The notes under the pieces are model-generated. The model worked only from the letters and a program-made list of their open reading frames with translations. It made no database searches and had not been told where the DNA came from. Both the position numbers and the translations under genes were made by a program. A stretch of DNA of 64,000 nt, taken from assembly GCA_046328715.1 (NCBI GenBank), contig JAXLWB010000004.1, positions 1 to 64,000 on the forward strand, in the 5' to 3' direction. Positions 53,698-63,124 of this stretch are shown here, piece after piece. Positions within the stretch are counted from its first letter, which is position 1. Each line of letters starts with the position of its first letter. This DNA is from JAXLWB01 sp046328715 (GTDB lineage Bacteria; Chloroflexota; Anaerolineae; Caldilineales; Caldilineaceae).

Positions 53698-54392
53698 TTA
53701 CTCGTAAAACGCTGGCGCTTTTTTGAGGGTTTCCCACTGCGCGTTGTCATGGCCGAAAATCACCAGCCCGATCTGCTCCCGTTCGACCAGATCCAGCAGT
53801 TTAAGCGTACTGGCGCGGCCCGCTTCGCCGTTCGGGTTGCTGCCGTCGTCCGGATCGTCACGGGTAAAGCCCGCGCCAAAGGGGACAGCGTCCACCGTCA
53901 ATAGAATTGCCCCCGTTTGAGGAAGCTGCACCAGCACTGATTGATGGCCCGGCACATGTCCGCTCGTCTCAATCAGTTTCAACCCCGGCAGCAGTTCCGC
54001 GCCCCGTCCACGAGCCGAATGTTCCATTGGTTGATCCGGACAGATCGAAGGGCAGCAAACCGTGGATTGTCGCCATCCAGATGATGCACATCGCTGCACG
54101 ATATATTGCGCCTTCGTAAAGGACGGTTCGCCGGCATGGTCGATATCATAATGCTGAAATGACGGTATCAATATCGTCCGGTTGTAGGCCAAGGCTCGCC
54201 AACTGCTCGATCACGTCCTGCCCATTCTCGAAGTCCGATTCTCCTTCAGGCATAGTTTCCGGAGGCCACTGTCAATCAGGATATTCTTGCCGTCACCCGT
54301 TTGCACCAGATAGCACACAATCGTGGAATCTGGTATTCCGGCATATCGCCAACTTGCATCAGATATAAACGCTGTGGAGCATTTGGGCTCAT
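53698..54392 (-). pseudogene. Metallo-beta-lactamase-fold hydrolase (N-acyl-homoserine lactonase-like), frameshifted
   Basis: The ATG at 54392 starts MSPNAPQRLYLMQVGDMPEY, then the frame is lost. Pieces in other frames give TGDGKNILIDSG, the HYDIDHAG metal-binding motif and, in the longest piece (53698-54192), ELLPGLKLIETSGHVPGHQSV with the second metal-ligand His and LLTVDAVPFGAGF with the bridging Asp. The end FGHDNAQWETLKKAPAFYE is intact. At least two or three indels break the gene. Before decay it resembled AiiA-type lactonases, which open acyl-homoserine lactones or other lactones. Confidence 0.75.
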
Positions 54393-54487
54393 CGTCATTT
54401 CCTTATCATTTCATCAATTCCCGTGTCATCATCACCTTTTCATTTTAGAACACATGTTCACAAGTGTCAATAGGATTGTAGTTCAAG

Positions 54488-54588
54488 GGGGTGCATATCT
54501 AGTTGGGGGTAGGTTTTCAGAGCCACGAGCGAGGCTCACTGCTCACGCTCGTGGCTCTGAAGTTACCCCAGACCAGACATACACCCGT
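54488..54588. mobile_element. Mobile hairpin element, family B, copy 2
   Basis: The outer ends GGGTGCATATCTAGTTGGGG and CCCCAGACCAGACATACACC are inverted. The core CAGAGCCACGAGCG faces CGCTCGTGGCTCTGA. The direct repeat GTTCAAG stands on both sides (54481-54487 and 54589-54595). The terminal sequences match copy 1 at 4300-4403. The stretch 54393-54946 has no gene. Confidence 0.65.
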
Positions 54589-54595
54589 GTTCAAG

Positions 54596-54714
54596 GGGTA
54601 TCTCAAGTTAGGTATGTATACAATTTAGAACCCCGCACGTCAGTAAGAGGGACACCTCTTCCTTACTGACGTGCGGGGTTCTGAAGCTTCACCTCCAACC
54701 CGAGATGCACTCGT
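54596..54714. mobile_element. Mobile hairpin element, family B-like, copy 3
   Basis: Directly after copy 2. The core AGAACCCCGCACGTCAGTAAG faces its complement CTTACTGACGTGCGGGGTTCT over 21 bp. The ends GGGTATCTCAAGTTAGG and CCAACCCGAGATGCAC are inverted and resemble the family ends, but the core is different. The same direct repeat GTTCAAG follows at 54715-54721, so each of the two elements is flanked by it. Confidence 0.6.
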
Positions 54715-54946
54715 GTTCAAGTTTCAAAGCTGAAGAAATCTAATGCTAAGAGAGGTCTGAAAATAAGATAACCAAGCTTCTACCCGGCCCATTCTCACCG
54801 AGCATCGGACTTTTCAGGCACTCTCTAAAAGAGGTTATCTATAGCTGTATTAGGTGAATAAATTGTCACAATGGCAGTCACCACAGTGTCACTTACCAAC
54901 TGTATACTGAGAATCACAGTACGACACTCATTCTTTGGAGGCACAA

Positions 54947-55647
54947 GTGGAAATTCTCAAGGTGCAAAACCTTTCGAAGGTATATGGAAAAGGCGACACA
55001 CAGATCAAGGCTCTGGATGACCTCAGCTTCAGCGTAGAAAAAGGCGAATTCGTCGCCATCGTTGGAGCTTCGGGTTCGGGCAAATCGACCCTGTTGCACA
55101 TCCTGGGTGGGGTGGACACACCCACCTCTGGTCAAGTGCTGGTGGATGGCACGGACATCTGCGCCCTCGACAAGACGAAACTGGCAATCTTTCGCCGCCG
55201 CCAGATCGGTCTCATCTACCAGTTCTACAACCTGATCCCGATCCTCAATGTCGAGGAAAACATCTCGCTGCCGCTGCTCCTGGATGGACGCAGTCTGGAC
55301 GAGGATCGTCTCAAGGAGATCGTTGCCACCCTGGGACTCTCCGACCGGGTCAGACACCTGCCCAACCAACTCTCCGGCGGGCAGCAGCAGCGCGTCTCCA
55401 TCGGGCGGGCGCTGATCAATAACCCTGCATTGATCCTGGCCGACGAGCCAACCGGCACGGGCAACCTGGATAGTGCTAACTCCAAGGAGATCATTGCACT
55501 GCTCAAACTCTCCAACCAGCGCTACCACCAGACGCTGATCGTAGTAACCCACGACCGCGACATCGCCCCCAGGCCGACCGCATCAATCTCCTCGGCGACG
55601 GGCGCATCCTGCGCGACGAGGCAGGTCCGGGAGGCTCCCGAGCATGA
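54947..55647 (+). pseudogene. ABC transporter ATP-binding protein, frameshifted near its end
   Basis: It starts at GTG 54947 behind a GGAGG ribosome site. The product has Walker A IVGASGSGKSTLLHI, Q-loop IYQFYNLIP, signature LSGGQQQRV, Walker B ALILADEPTG and H-loop VTHDR, all typical of the MacB/BceA-type exporter ATPases. Two oddities are seen. A six-base duplication makes DEPTGTGNLDS instead of DEPTGNLDS right after Walker B. A one-base change near 55570 puts the last 25 codons out of frame; correcting it gives QADRINLLGDGRILRDE and a stop at 55647, overlapping the permease ATG (ATGA). The partner permease is also broken. Confidence 0.8.
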
Positions 55648-58310
55648 ACATCCTGACGACCTATACCCTGAAGTACCTGCGACTGAACAGGAAGCGCACT
55701 GCGGTGACCACCTAAGTGATCCTCTCCGCTGCCATGATCTGCGGGGTGTTCCTACTCGGGGTGAGCTTCCAGCAGGTGATGATCGACCACGAGATCTACA
55801 TGTCAGGCAATTGGCAATGCCCAGTTTCACGCCGTGCCCTATGCAAAGGCGAAATATATCACCGAAAACAGCGCCGTTCAGAGTGGTGATGCTCAGCTTG
55901 CCGAGCGCCAGCAAAGATGGTGCAGCCATAACGCAGTGCGCCCCTATCTGTATGTCACTGCCTATGACGCTTTCCTTCCATAACCATTCCATCAAGTTGA
56001 TTTCTGGACGCTTCCCAAAACGCGGATGAGTTGCTCGTTTCGTCGGTAATGATTAAGGACTCTGGCCTGACTGGTGCCGGCTCCACATTACACCTGGCTT
56101 TTGGCCAGCGCACATTCCGGACTACGCTGCGGTGGTCAAGGCCTGGGGTAGCGAAGAATATGTCGCTCTGGCGGATGGGGAAACCTTTCATCCCGTCCGT
56201 TGCCAAAACTTACACGGTAGTCGGCGTGATGGCAATTCTGTTGCCCGATGAGACCAGCATGCCGTTCAAAAGTTTCCGGCTCTCACTACCTTGACCTTGC
56301 GCAAATGGCAGCCGGAGACAAAGTGGACATCTCGATCCTGGCCCGCGATCCGCGCAGCCTTTCCACCCGTGCGCCGGAGATGGCAAAGAGCGCCGGGCTG
56401 GAGGTGAACATAGGCCCAGATGGCAAGCTGAAAAGCATCACTTACAACGAGGAACTACTGCCCTGGTTAGGCGGCAGCGGCCGTTCCAACTATGTGCGCT
56501 CCTTCCTGGAGGTCATCGCCGTCCTCATCGCCCTGATCGTGTGCGGCTCGACCCTGTTGATCTACAACGCGTTCGCCATCTCGATCCGTGAGCGCAAGAA
56601 GCAGTTCGGCATGTTTGCTAGTGTGGGTGCCACCCCGGCACAAATCCGCCGCATCGTGCTGACCGAAGCCGGGGTCATCGCGGTGATCGGCATCCCGCTG
56701 GGCATTCTGGGTGCCATCGCCGGGGTGGGGATCCTGGTGAAGCTCACCCAGGGGCTCGTCTCCCAGTTGATCCTGGACGCCGAGCAGGGGCTGCCGCTGG
56801 TGGTCTCGCCACTGATCATCGGACTCACCATGTTGTTCTCCGCAGTGACCATCTTGCTCTCCGCCTGGATTCCCGCCTTAGCAGCCGCCTCCGGGTTTCG
56901 CCCATCGATGCCATCCGCCAGAGCGGCGAGATCGAGGATGACACCAGCCAGCGGCCCGCTTCGGTCCGCCTGATCCAGCCGAAGATCATCCGCCGTCTGT
57001 TCGGGTTCGAAGGTGAGCTGGCGCTCAAAGCCTCCAGCGCGACTGCAAGAAATACCTTACTACGCTACTCATGATGAGCATTATCCTGTTCGTGGCTTTC
57101 AACGCCCTGAGGCTGTATACAGAGCATTCACCACTCGTTTATTGTCCAAGCAATGAACTACGATCTGCAGATCGATCTGGACTACCGCCAAAGCTATGCC
57201 AAGGATTTTGCCGACCTAGTCAGCCAATTGCCAGAAGCGCAGCGAGTTTCCTACGATCGCGCTGCTCTCATGAGCAGTATGTCCCCGCACGTGATGATCA
57301 CCGGCCCAGCCTACCAAGCCTGCAGGAACTGAACAGCCTGAATATGAAAATCTACCTATACCGGTAGAAGGCGGCATCTGGCGTTTGTGCTAAAGGTGTG
57401 TACTGTGGGGCCACGTGAGTTTGCCCACTACGCTGCACAGCTTGGTCTGGACGAGAGACTGTATTCCGATCCCTCTGCGCCGCTGGGGATTCTGCTCAAC
57501 CACACCACCCGGCGTCAAGGCGGCAAGCTGTACGATTTTGACCTGTTCAACCTGAAGCCGGGTGATACGCTAACTGCCACGAAGATGTCTGGCTGGTCCT
57601 CCACCCAAGCTGGGGAAGAAGCAACGCCCAGCCTGAGGTGGACGGTGGGCGCAGTTACCCAGGAGACCCCCTTGGGCTTTATGGGCGGGGGCACAGAAAT
57701 GATCGTCTCGGACGCCGTCTTCGACGCTTTGAGCGACCAAATGCTGCAGTTGGGCCCGATCAATAACGGGCACATGACCGTCAAGAGCGATGACCCGGAC
57801 GCAGCGGTGGCCGCCATCGAACGGCTCTACAAGTCTACCGTGGGGGGCAATTTCTCGTACTATTCAATGAAGGAGTTCAATAAGAGCAGGAACCTGCAGA
57901 CGATGATGACCAACCTGTTCTTCTACGGGTTCCTGGCGCTGATCACGCTGATCGGGGTGACCAACATCATCAACACGCTGGATACCAACATCAAGCTGCG
58001 CCGGCGCGAGATCGCCATGCTCAAGTCGGTCGGGATGACGCCGGCTGGCTTCGCACGCATGCTGCGCTATGAGAGCCTGTTCTACGGGCTGACGGCCCTG
58101 CTCTACGGGCTGCCGATCGGGATCGTGCTCTCCTTCTTGATCTATAAACAATTTGGCGGGGTCATTTATTTCGCCTTCAACCTACCCTGGGAGGCGATCA
58201 TTACCTGCGTGCTGGGCATCCTGGCCATCGTCTTCACTACCATGATGATCTCGGGAGCGATGATCCGCAACGACAACATCGTGGATACGCTCAAAGAAGA
58301 GAATTTGTGA
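55644..58310 (+). pseudogene. FtsX-family ABC permease, multiply broken
   Basis: It starts MNILTTYTLKYLRLNRKRTA at 55644 and meets a stop codon (TAA near 55714) before VILSAAMICGVFLLGVSF. Later pieces in shifting frames include FLEVIAVLIALIVCGSTLLI with RERKKQFGMFASVGATPAQI (first FtsX domain, about 56500-56870), RVSPIDAIRQSGEIEDDTSQ just after, and the intact C-terminal half 57387-58310 with FFYGFLALITLIGVTNIINT and LRRREIAMLKSVGMTPAGF (second FtsX domain). This is the two-domain layout of macrolide- or peptide-handling permeases of the MacB/BceB kind. At least four lesions are seen, so no functional transporter is made. Confidence 0.82.
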
Positions 58311-58330
58311 TCAGCCATCAGGAGATCAGC

Positions 58331-59404
58331 ATGTCTAGCAAACCCACGTTTGTTCTGTTCGTTATATTCACGGTCACTATTCTACTTAACGCCTGCGGGG
58401 TGGATGCTACGCCAACCCCAGCGCCCACAGCAACGACCGCTGCCGCCCTGCCCAATGGCTCGTCGATCAAAGTCGGTTTGGTGACGGATAGCGCAGGCGT
58501 GAATGATCAAGCGTTCAACCAGTTAGCCTGGCAAGGGATCCAACAAGCCGCCACCGATATGGGCTTCCAGGTGAAATTGCTCGAATCCAGGCAATCCGCC
58601 GATTATGAGGCGAACATCGATGCGTTGGCGACTGAAAGTTACAACGTCATCATCACCGTCGGTTCCCCGATGGGCGATGCTACGGCCTTGAAAGCCAAAC
58701 AATATCCGGCGATCAAATTTGCCATCATTGACCATGCCTACGCCGACAGCACTCTGCCCAACCTCACCAGTCTGATGTTTGCGGAAGACCAGGTGGGTTT
58801 TCTGGCGGGCGTGTTGGCGGGTGGCATGTCAAAGTCTGACTTCGTTTGTTCCATCGCCAGTGTGAAGACCCCGCAAAGTGAACGCTATATGACCAGCTTC
58901 TTTGAGGGAGCAACTTGGCAGGCGGGCACGAGTATTCGGTTTATGAATAATTATATTAATGTTGAGACTACGGATGAAAACGTTCCTACATCCAATGACT
59001 CCACCCAAGGGAAGGAAACTGCGCTCAAACTGATCAACAGTGGCTGCGATGTTGTCTTCGGCATTGGGGGGAGCGCCGTGAACGGTGCTCTGCTGGCGGC
59101 CAAAGAAAACAACCTGCTTGCCGTCGCTGCCGATGTCGACCCGTACAACACGGCTCCCGAGGTCCAGTCAGCGCTGATCACCAGCGCGCTGAAAAACGTG
59201 GATGTCGCCGTCTACAACTATTTGAAGACAGTTGCCGATGGTTCGTTCAAAGCTGGCATCGGCACCGGCACCCTGCAAAACGGCGGTGTCGGCCTGGCTC
59301 CCTTCCACGACTGGGAGAGTAAGATCCCAGCCGAGCTGAAAGCTCAAATCCAGGAGGCAAGTGAGGGGATCAAGGATGGTTCGATTACGATTGATCTACC
59401 CTAA
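58331..59404 (+). CDS. BMP-family (PnrA-like) substrate-binding lipoprotein
   Basis: 357 residues from the ATG at 58331, with AGGAG 7 bp upstream. The signal ends in the lipobox LLNAC (Cys near residue 23), followed by a Thr/Pro linker. The mature part has the BMP signature IKVGLVTDSAGVNDQAFNQLAWQG, then GSPMGDATALKAKQYPAIKF, EDQVGFLAGVLAGGMSKSD and INSGCDVVFGIGGSAVNGALLAA, with the C-terminal FHDWESKIPAELKAQIQEAS. These proteins bind nucleosides (PnrA) or similar ligands for ABC uptake. No cognate permease or ATPase gene follows, so it is an orphan here. It is on the same strand as the broken exporter. Confidence 0.92.
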   Translation: MSSKPTFVLFVIFTVTILLNACGVDATPTPAPTATTAAALPNGSSIKVGLVTDSAGVNDQAFNQLAWQGIQQAATDMGFQVKLLESRQSADYEANIDALATESYNVIITVGSPMGDATALKAKQYPAIKFAIIDHAYADSTLPNLTSLMFAEDQVGFLAGVLAGGMSKSDFVCSIASVKTPQSERYMTSFFEGATWQAGTSIRFMNNYINVETTDENVPTSNDSTQGKETALKLINSGCDVVFGIGGSAVNGALLAAKENNLLAVAADVDPYNTAPEVQSALITSALKNVDVAVYNYLKTVADGSFKAGIGTGTLQNGGVGLAPFHDWESKIPAELKAQIQEASEGIKDGSITIDLP

Positions 59405-59417
59405 GTATTGCATCTTC

Positions 59418-59444
59418 GTAGGTGCGGTTACGAACCGCACCTAC
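59418..59444. terminator. Short hairpin behind the BMP lipoprotein gene
   Basis: GTAGGTGCGGTT and AACCGCACCTAC form a perfect 12-bp stem with a 3-nt loop, 14 bp after the stop codon. It is followed by CCCTTTG, not a true T-run, so it could be a weak terminator or a REP-like hairpin. Confidence 0.45.
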
Positions 59445-59492
59445 CCTTTGTGCAAAGTTTATCGGCTTAGCAGCAGATAGGCTTATCTTTGG

Positions 59493-59590
59493 AAAGTGTG
59501 AGCGACAAGCACGTCCCCGGCACGGCGCATATGATTTCTGCAAAACCAAGAACGTTTTGCGCCGTGCCGGGGACGTTTAACTCACACTTT
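59493..59590. repeat. 98-bp inverted repeat (MITE-like)
   Basis: AAAGTGTGAG with ACGTCCCCGGCACGGCGCA faces TGCGCCGTGCCGGGGACGT with CTCACACTTT. The arms pair almost perfectly around a 30-nt loop. No coding capacity. It has the size and shape of a miniature transposable element, but I see no clear target duplication. Confidence 0.55.
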
Positions 59591-59649
59591 GCGTAGTGCT
59601 TTATCTAGCTATAGACAAAGCAAATCAAAGATGCACAATGGGTAGGGCA

Positions 59650-60084
59650 TCAGGCATGGACAATTTCACTCTTCAACTCCACCTTGGCAGTGAGCGAATT
59701 GGTGATCAGGCAGGCATGTTCGGCCTTTTCGAGCAAGCGGGTAGCTTTTTCGGCATCGACACTGACGGGTACGGTCAGGCTGACGTTGAGGTGCATCTCG
59801 GTAAATTTGTTGGCTCGTTCCACCCGATCGAGGATGCCGAGTACTTGGCAGCGGATGTCGCTGTAGGGCAGGTTGGAGGCTTTGGCTACGGCCCGCCAGG
59901 TGAGGATAAAACAGTTGGCCACGGCACCCACGAGCATCGTTTCGGGTGACCAATAGCCGCCAGGGCCATCAAATTCGGGCGGGGCCTGGGTTGCCCAATC
60001 GGGCAGCTTGGCCGAGGAAACGGTAACAACGCCTTCAGGCTGACCCTGGGCGTTGACGGTGTAGTGGTGGGGAAATCCTTGCAT
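59650..60084 (-). CDS. OsmC-family protein
   Basis: 144 residues from the ATG at 60084, with AAGGAGAG upstream. The OsmC fold is shown by HHYTVNAQGQPEGVVTVSS, the PEF-GP--YWSPETMLVGAVANCFILTW segment carrying the conserved Glu and one Cys of the peroxidatic site, and the ending KATRLLEKAEHACLITNSL with the second Cys. These proteins reduce organic hydroperoxides. Both catalytic cysteines and the Glu are present. A longer N-terminus from 60117 is possible but lacks a ribosome site. Confidence 0.92.
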   Translation of the reverse strand: MQGFPHHYTVNAQGQPEGVVTVSSAKLPDWATQAPPEFDGPGGYWSPETMLVGAVANCFILTWRAVAKASNLPYSDIRCQVLGILDRVERANKFTEMHLNVSLTVPVSVDAEKATRLLEKAEHACLITNSLTAKVELKSEIVHA

Positions 60085-60189
60085 TAGAAAACTCTCCTTA
60101 TTATTATGATGAAGCATCTGAATAATTGAGATTAGAGATTTGTGAACCTAATCTCCAATCTTTAATCTCCAACTGCGCCTCTCAAAAAC

Positions 60190-60933
60190 CTACGAATAAA
60201 CCCGACACCCCATCACCCCTTCGTCGTAGCTCATGACGATCTGTTGTCCGGGAGGGATGGTCAAAAAGTCTGCATCCCATTCTCCATACAACAGGCGCTG
60301 AATCAGTGTAAGATTGCCTGCCATTCGTTCAAAGTTCCAGCCTCGTCGTTCGGCCTCCAGGGCGGCGATCTCGGCCACCGGTTCGCCGTTGCCGACGCCC
60401 ACATCGATAAAGACAGCCCGATTGTAGTGGCTCTTCCAGCCCCCCATCACTTCCATCAGATACTCGGCATTGTCTTCGCCATACTTTTCGACGTACTCTT
60501 CGTAGGTCGCATCCAGGTCCTTGGTGTCGATGCCCGAACCGAGCGAGAGCGAAGTATTGGACGAATCGCGACGTTGGATGTAATCGAGCGCATACCAGTA
60601 GGTGCCGGGATTCCCTTCAAATTCCTGCATATAGCGCTTGCGACTGCCCAGGAAGAGCGTGATGCAGTCATGGGCGCGGGGAATCACCAATTGGGTCTGC
60701 TGTGCTTTGAGTCCGGCAGCCGCCTGGCCGCACAGCCCATAGGCGAGCAGGATCGCATCGTAGCCTTGGCCATCCAAGGCGTTGATGCGCAGTTGAAGTT
60801 GGTCACGCAGGTTGATCGGTTTGTTGTGCAGGCCAATCTCGAAGAGTTCGACATCGACCACATGGGGCGAGATGGCAGCAGAGGCATAGACCATACGCGC
60901 CAGCGATTCACAGCAAAGACATTTTAATTTCAT
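60190..60933 (-). CDS. DUF1638 protein
   Basis: A 247-residue protein with the DUF1638 pattern: it starts MKLKCLCCESLARMVYASA, then DAILLAYGLCGQAAAGLKA, LVIPRAHDCITLFLGSRKRY and GTYWYALDYIQRR. The family has conserved cysteines and a His-Asp-Cys motif that may bind metal; it is often encoded with corrinoid proteins and UroD-like methyltransferases. Here two UroD-family genes lie upstream. A role in one-carbon or methylated-compound metabolism is inferred. Two further small motifs, GVGNGEPVAEIAALEAERRGW and FLTIPPGQQIVMSYDEGVMG, close the protein. Confidence 0.85.
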   Translation of the reverse strand: MKLKCLCCESLARMVYASAAISPHVVDVELFEIGLHNKPINLRDQLQLRINALDGQGYDAILLAYGLCGQAAAGLKAQQTQLVIPRAHDCITLFLGSRKRYMQEFEGNPGTYWYALDYIQRRDSSNTSLSLGSGIDTKDLDATYEEYVEKYGEDNAEYLMEVMGGWKSHYNRAVFIDVGVGNGEPVAEIAALEAERRGWNFERMAGNLTLIQRLLYGEWDADFLTIPPGQQIVMSYDEGVMGCRVYS

Positions 60934-60949
60934 GGTTCCCCTTTAAAAA

Positions 60950-61072
60950 TAATTCAGGCAGGACACAGAGGGCACGGAGTAGACACAGAGCACACGGAGA
61001 GAAAATGAGAGAATTCTCTTGCATGCGTTTGACCCTCCGTGTCTCCTCTGTGCGCTCTGTGTAGTGAATTTT
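60950..61072. repeat. CACAGAG-type inverted repeat
   Basis: GGACACAGAGGGCACGGAG and ACACAGAGCACACGGAG lie opposite CTCCGTGTCTCCTCTGTG and GCTCTGTGTAG, so the gap between the UroD and DUF1638 genes folds into a long imperfect hairpin. Similar ACACAGAG repeats are dispersed in many Chloroflexota and cyanobacterial genomes. Confidence 0.5.
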
Positions 61073-61077
61073 TACCT

Positions 61078-62268
61078 TTAACCGACCGCCCCAAATGCCT
61101 CGACGCGCCGTTTGATCTCGTCCAGGCGATCCAGATCGGCGTCGGGTGGCACGTTGTCGGAGACGCCGAGGATGAGATGGTCGCCTGTGCCAATCGAGGC
61201 GAAGAGTTCATCCAGATAGCATTCGAAGACATGGTCGGCCATTGCTCCTTTGAGTAGCGCCACAGCAGGCACGCCGCCCCAGACGGTGGTGTTCGGGCGC
61301 AACCCGGCCAACATTTCGGCGAGCGAGGTTTTGCTCATCGGCGGCGGGCAGTACGATTCGGCAACGTCGAAGCCACAGGCAGGGTAGTGTGCCAACAGCC
61401 GTTTGTTTTCGCCGTCGGTGTGGGTGAGCAGGAATTTGCCTGCCGCATGTAAACGATCGCTCACCTTCTTGAGCCAGGGGGCGATCTCGGCTTGGAAGAA
61501 GGGCGGCCAAGTCACATCCTGATCGTAGTTGGCACCCCAAAAGACCACCTCGGCCTCGCTGGCTACCAGCACGTCGAGCACCTTTTCGAAGAAAGGCTCC
61601 ATCCGTTTGGCCAACTCGTAGAGACGCGATCGCTCATCGTGATAGAGATAGTAGAACTGGTCAAGGGCGGCCAGTTCGTGCAGCATCAGGTGAACCGGCG
61701 AGGCGGCAATCGGACCACGAGCCACGGCCAACCCCTGATCGCCGATCCGCTCGTGGAATTGGTGATAGGCCTCCGGGGTGGGAATCACTTCCAAATGCTC
61801 GAAGACCTCGGCTACTGCCTCAACCGCATCCACTGAATCCAGCGCATAAGCCTTAACAAAGGGCAGCGAGATGCCATCCTTGGCCATACGTTGCGAGCGA
61901 TGGAGGTGGGTGAAGACATCGCCCGCCGAAGTGTGGATCAGCGTGCGCAGTTCCTCGCCATCGTCGCTGGTTTCCACGGGCAGTCCGCGCAGCTCGACTC
62001 GATAGGGAAAGTCAAAATGGTTGTCGATGCCCAGTCCACGCAGGCTGTTGTCCCGTCCGCCGGGCAGCGTGAAGTCGGCACCGACTGAATGACAGGCGAC
62101 ACCGAGCGACTTAGCGACCTCGACCATATTTTTGCCCACAAACCGTTCGGGCAGGGTACCACGCGCCCGTAGGGCAATCGCCCATAGATCCATGCGTGGT
62201 GCCCAAGGCAGTTGATCGGTTGCTTCGCCGCGGATCGTTGCCAACATTCGTTCACGATGGGTCATCAT
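61078..62268 (-). CDS. Uroporphyrinogen decarboxylase (UroD)-family methyltransferase-like protein
   Basis: About 396 residues from the Met codon at 62268 (MMTHRERMLATIRGEATDQLPW); the frame is open to 62292. The URO-D superfamily TIM barrel is shown by the start 'RERMLATIRGE--DQLPW', SPVHLMLHELAALDQFYYLY, VVFWGANYDQDVTWPPFF, the metal-loop motif LLTHTDGENKRLL and NTTVWGGVPAVALL. The His/Asp/Glu residues of HTDGE and the Cys in ESYCPPP resemble zinc ligands of MtaA/MtbA-type methylcorrinoid:CoM methyltransferases. True heme-pathway UroD has other conserved residues, so methyl transfer is more likely. Its start overlaps the stop of the F420-type gene by 17 bp. Confidence 0.85.
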   Translation of the reverse strand: MMTHRERMLATIRGEATDQLPWAPRMDLWAIALRARGTLPERFVGKNMVEVAKSLGVACHSVGADFTLPGGRDNSLRGLGIDNHFDFPYRVELRGLPVETSDDGEELRTLIHTSAGDVFTHLHRSQRMAKDGISLPFVKAYALDSVDAVEAVAEVFEHLEVIPTPEAYHQFHERIGDQGLAVARGPIAASPVHLMLHELAALDQFYYLYHDERSRLYELAKRMEPFFEKVLDVLVASEAEVVFWGANYDQDVTWPPFFQAEIAPWLKKVSDRLHAAGKFLLTHTDGENKRLLAHYPACGFDVAESYCPPPMSKTSLAEMLAGLRPNTTVWGGVPAVALLKGAMADHVFECYLDELFASIGTGDHLILGVSDNVPPDADLDRLDEIKRRVEAFGAVG

Positions 62269-62857
62269 GGCGGGCCTCTTTCTTTCCGACAATCAACAAA
62301 TAGAACAAGAGTGCAAAGGTGGTCAACGGCCACACCCAGGCCAGATCGGCAACACTGTGGCTGGCGGCGGTGTCTTCGAGCCGTTGAATATGGACCAATC
62401 GATACTCTTGGGTGGCTTGGCGCAGGGCATCGTCGGAGATCTGCCAGGGGTTGATGCCTGCCGCATAGGCGGCAAAGCCACTGTTGCGCAACACTGCCCG
62501 GATCAGCGTCAGCGAATCGGCTGAACCGGTGAGATCCTCAGCCATGCCTTGCCAACTGCCGTTCGCTAGCCAGACTTCGACTCGGGGATTGGCCATCACG
62601 TTGCGAACCCAATCAGTAATCGGTCCAAAGCCAGCCACACAGTACAATTCCCCAGCCACCTCCGCATAGTTGAGCGGGGTCTGACGGCGCAACTTGGAAC
62701 GGCGTCCCTCGTGGGTCAAGACCATGATGCGTCCCCCTACCGCTGGCCAGCCATTGACCCAGCCTCCCAACCCCAGCCGCCAGAGCCAGAGCATAAAGCG
62801 GTTGAAGTATTTAAAGCCACCGCGTAAGCGGGTTTCGAGTTGGGGAGTGGTTGACAT
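62252..62857 (-). CDS. Deazaflavin (F420)-dependent nitroreductase-like protein with C-terminal membrane helix
   Basis: A 201-residue protein with the Ddn/DUF385 fold of about 130 residues: VGGRIMVLTHEGRRSKLRRQTPLNY, then ELYCVAGFGPITDWVRNVMANPRVEVWL. The 'G-R-S-K-RRTPL' and 'W--N--A-P-V-V' motifs are those of F420- or FMN-binding members. The tail (ADLAWVWPLTTFALLFYLLIVGKK) is a membrane helix. Such enzymes reduce nitro groups, enones or other substrates; the native one cannot be read. It overlaps the next gene, so the two are co-expressed. Confidence 0.85.
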   Translation of the reverse strand: MSTTPQLETRLRGGFKYFNRFMLWLWRLGLGGWVNGWPAVGGRIMVLTHEGRRSKLRRQTPLNYAEVAGELYCVAGFGPITDWVRNVMANPRVEVWLANGSWQGMAEDLTGSADSLTLIRAVLRNSGFAAYAAGINPWQISDDALRQATQEYRLVHIQRLEDTAASHSVADLAWVWPLTTFALLFYLLIVGKKEARHDDPS

Positions 62858-62879
62858 GAGTCTATATCCTTATGCCTTG

Positions 62880-63110
62880 TCTGTGATCGAGATGTAGGGG
62901 CACGAGGAGGAATGGCGCAATCACTGAGATATTCATCCTGACTCCAATTCGCCATTCCTCCTCATGCCCGTCGAGACATGACCCGACCTCTCGACCCGTT
63001 GGCAACGATCTTGGTCATGTCACGACGGACACGAGATTGCCAGCGAGCTAGTTGTTAGTGCATATCTAAGTCGTTGCGCTGGCAACCTCATGTCCCTACG
63101 ATGCGACACT
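62880..63110. repeat. Inverted repeats between the F420-type and second UroD genes
   Basis: GGCACGAGGAGGAATGGCG faces CGCCATTCCTCCTCATGCC, a near-perfect stem of about 20 bp. A looser pair follows: TGTCGGG-type GTTGGCAACGATC and the GCTGGCAACCTCATGTCCC segments. GTAGGGGCA/TGTCCCTAC ends recall the REP family of the RAYT locus. No gene is present. Confidence 0.45.
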
Positions 63111-63124
63111 CGGTAATTGCTCAA

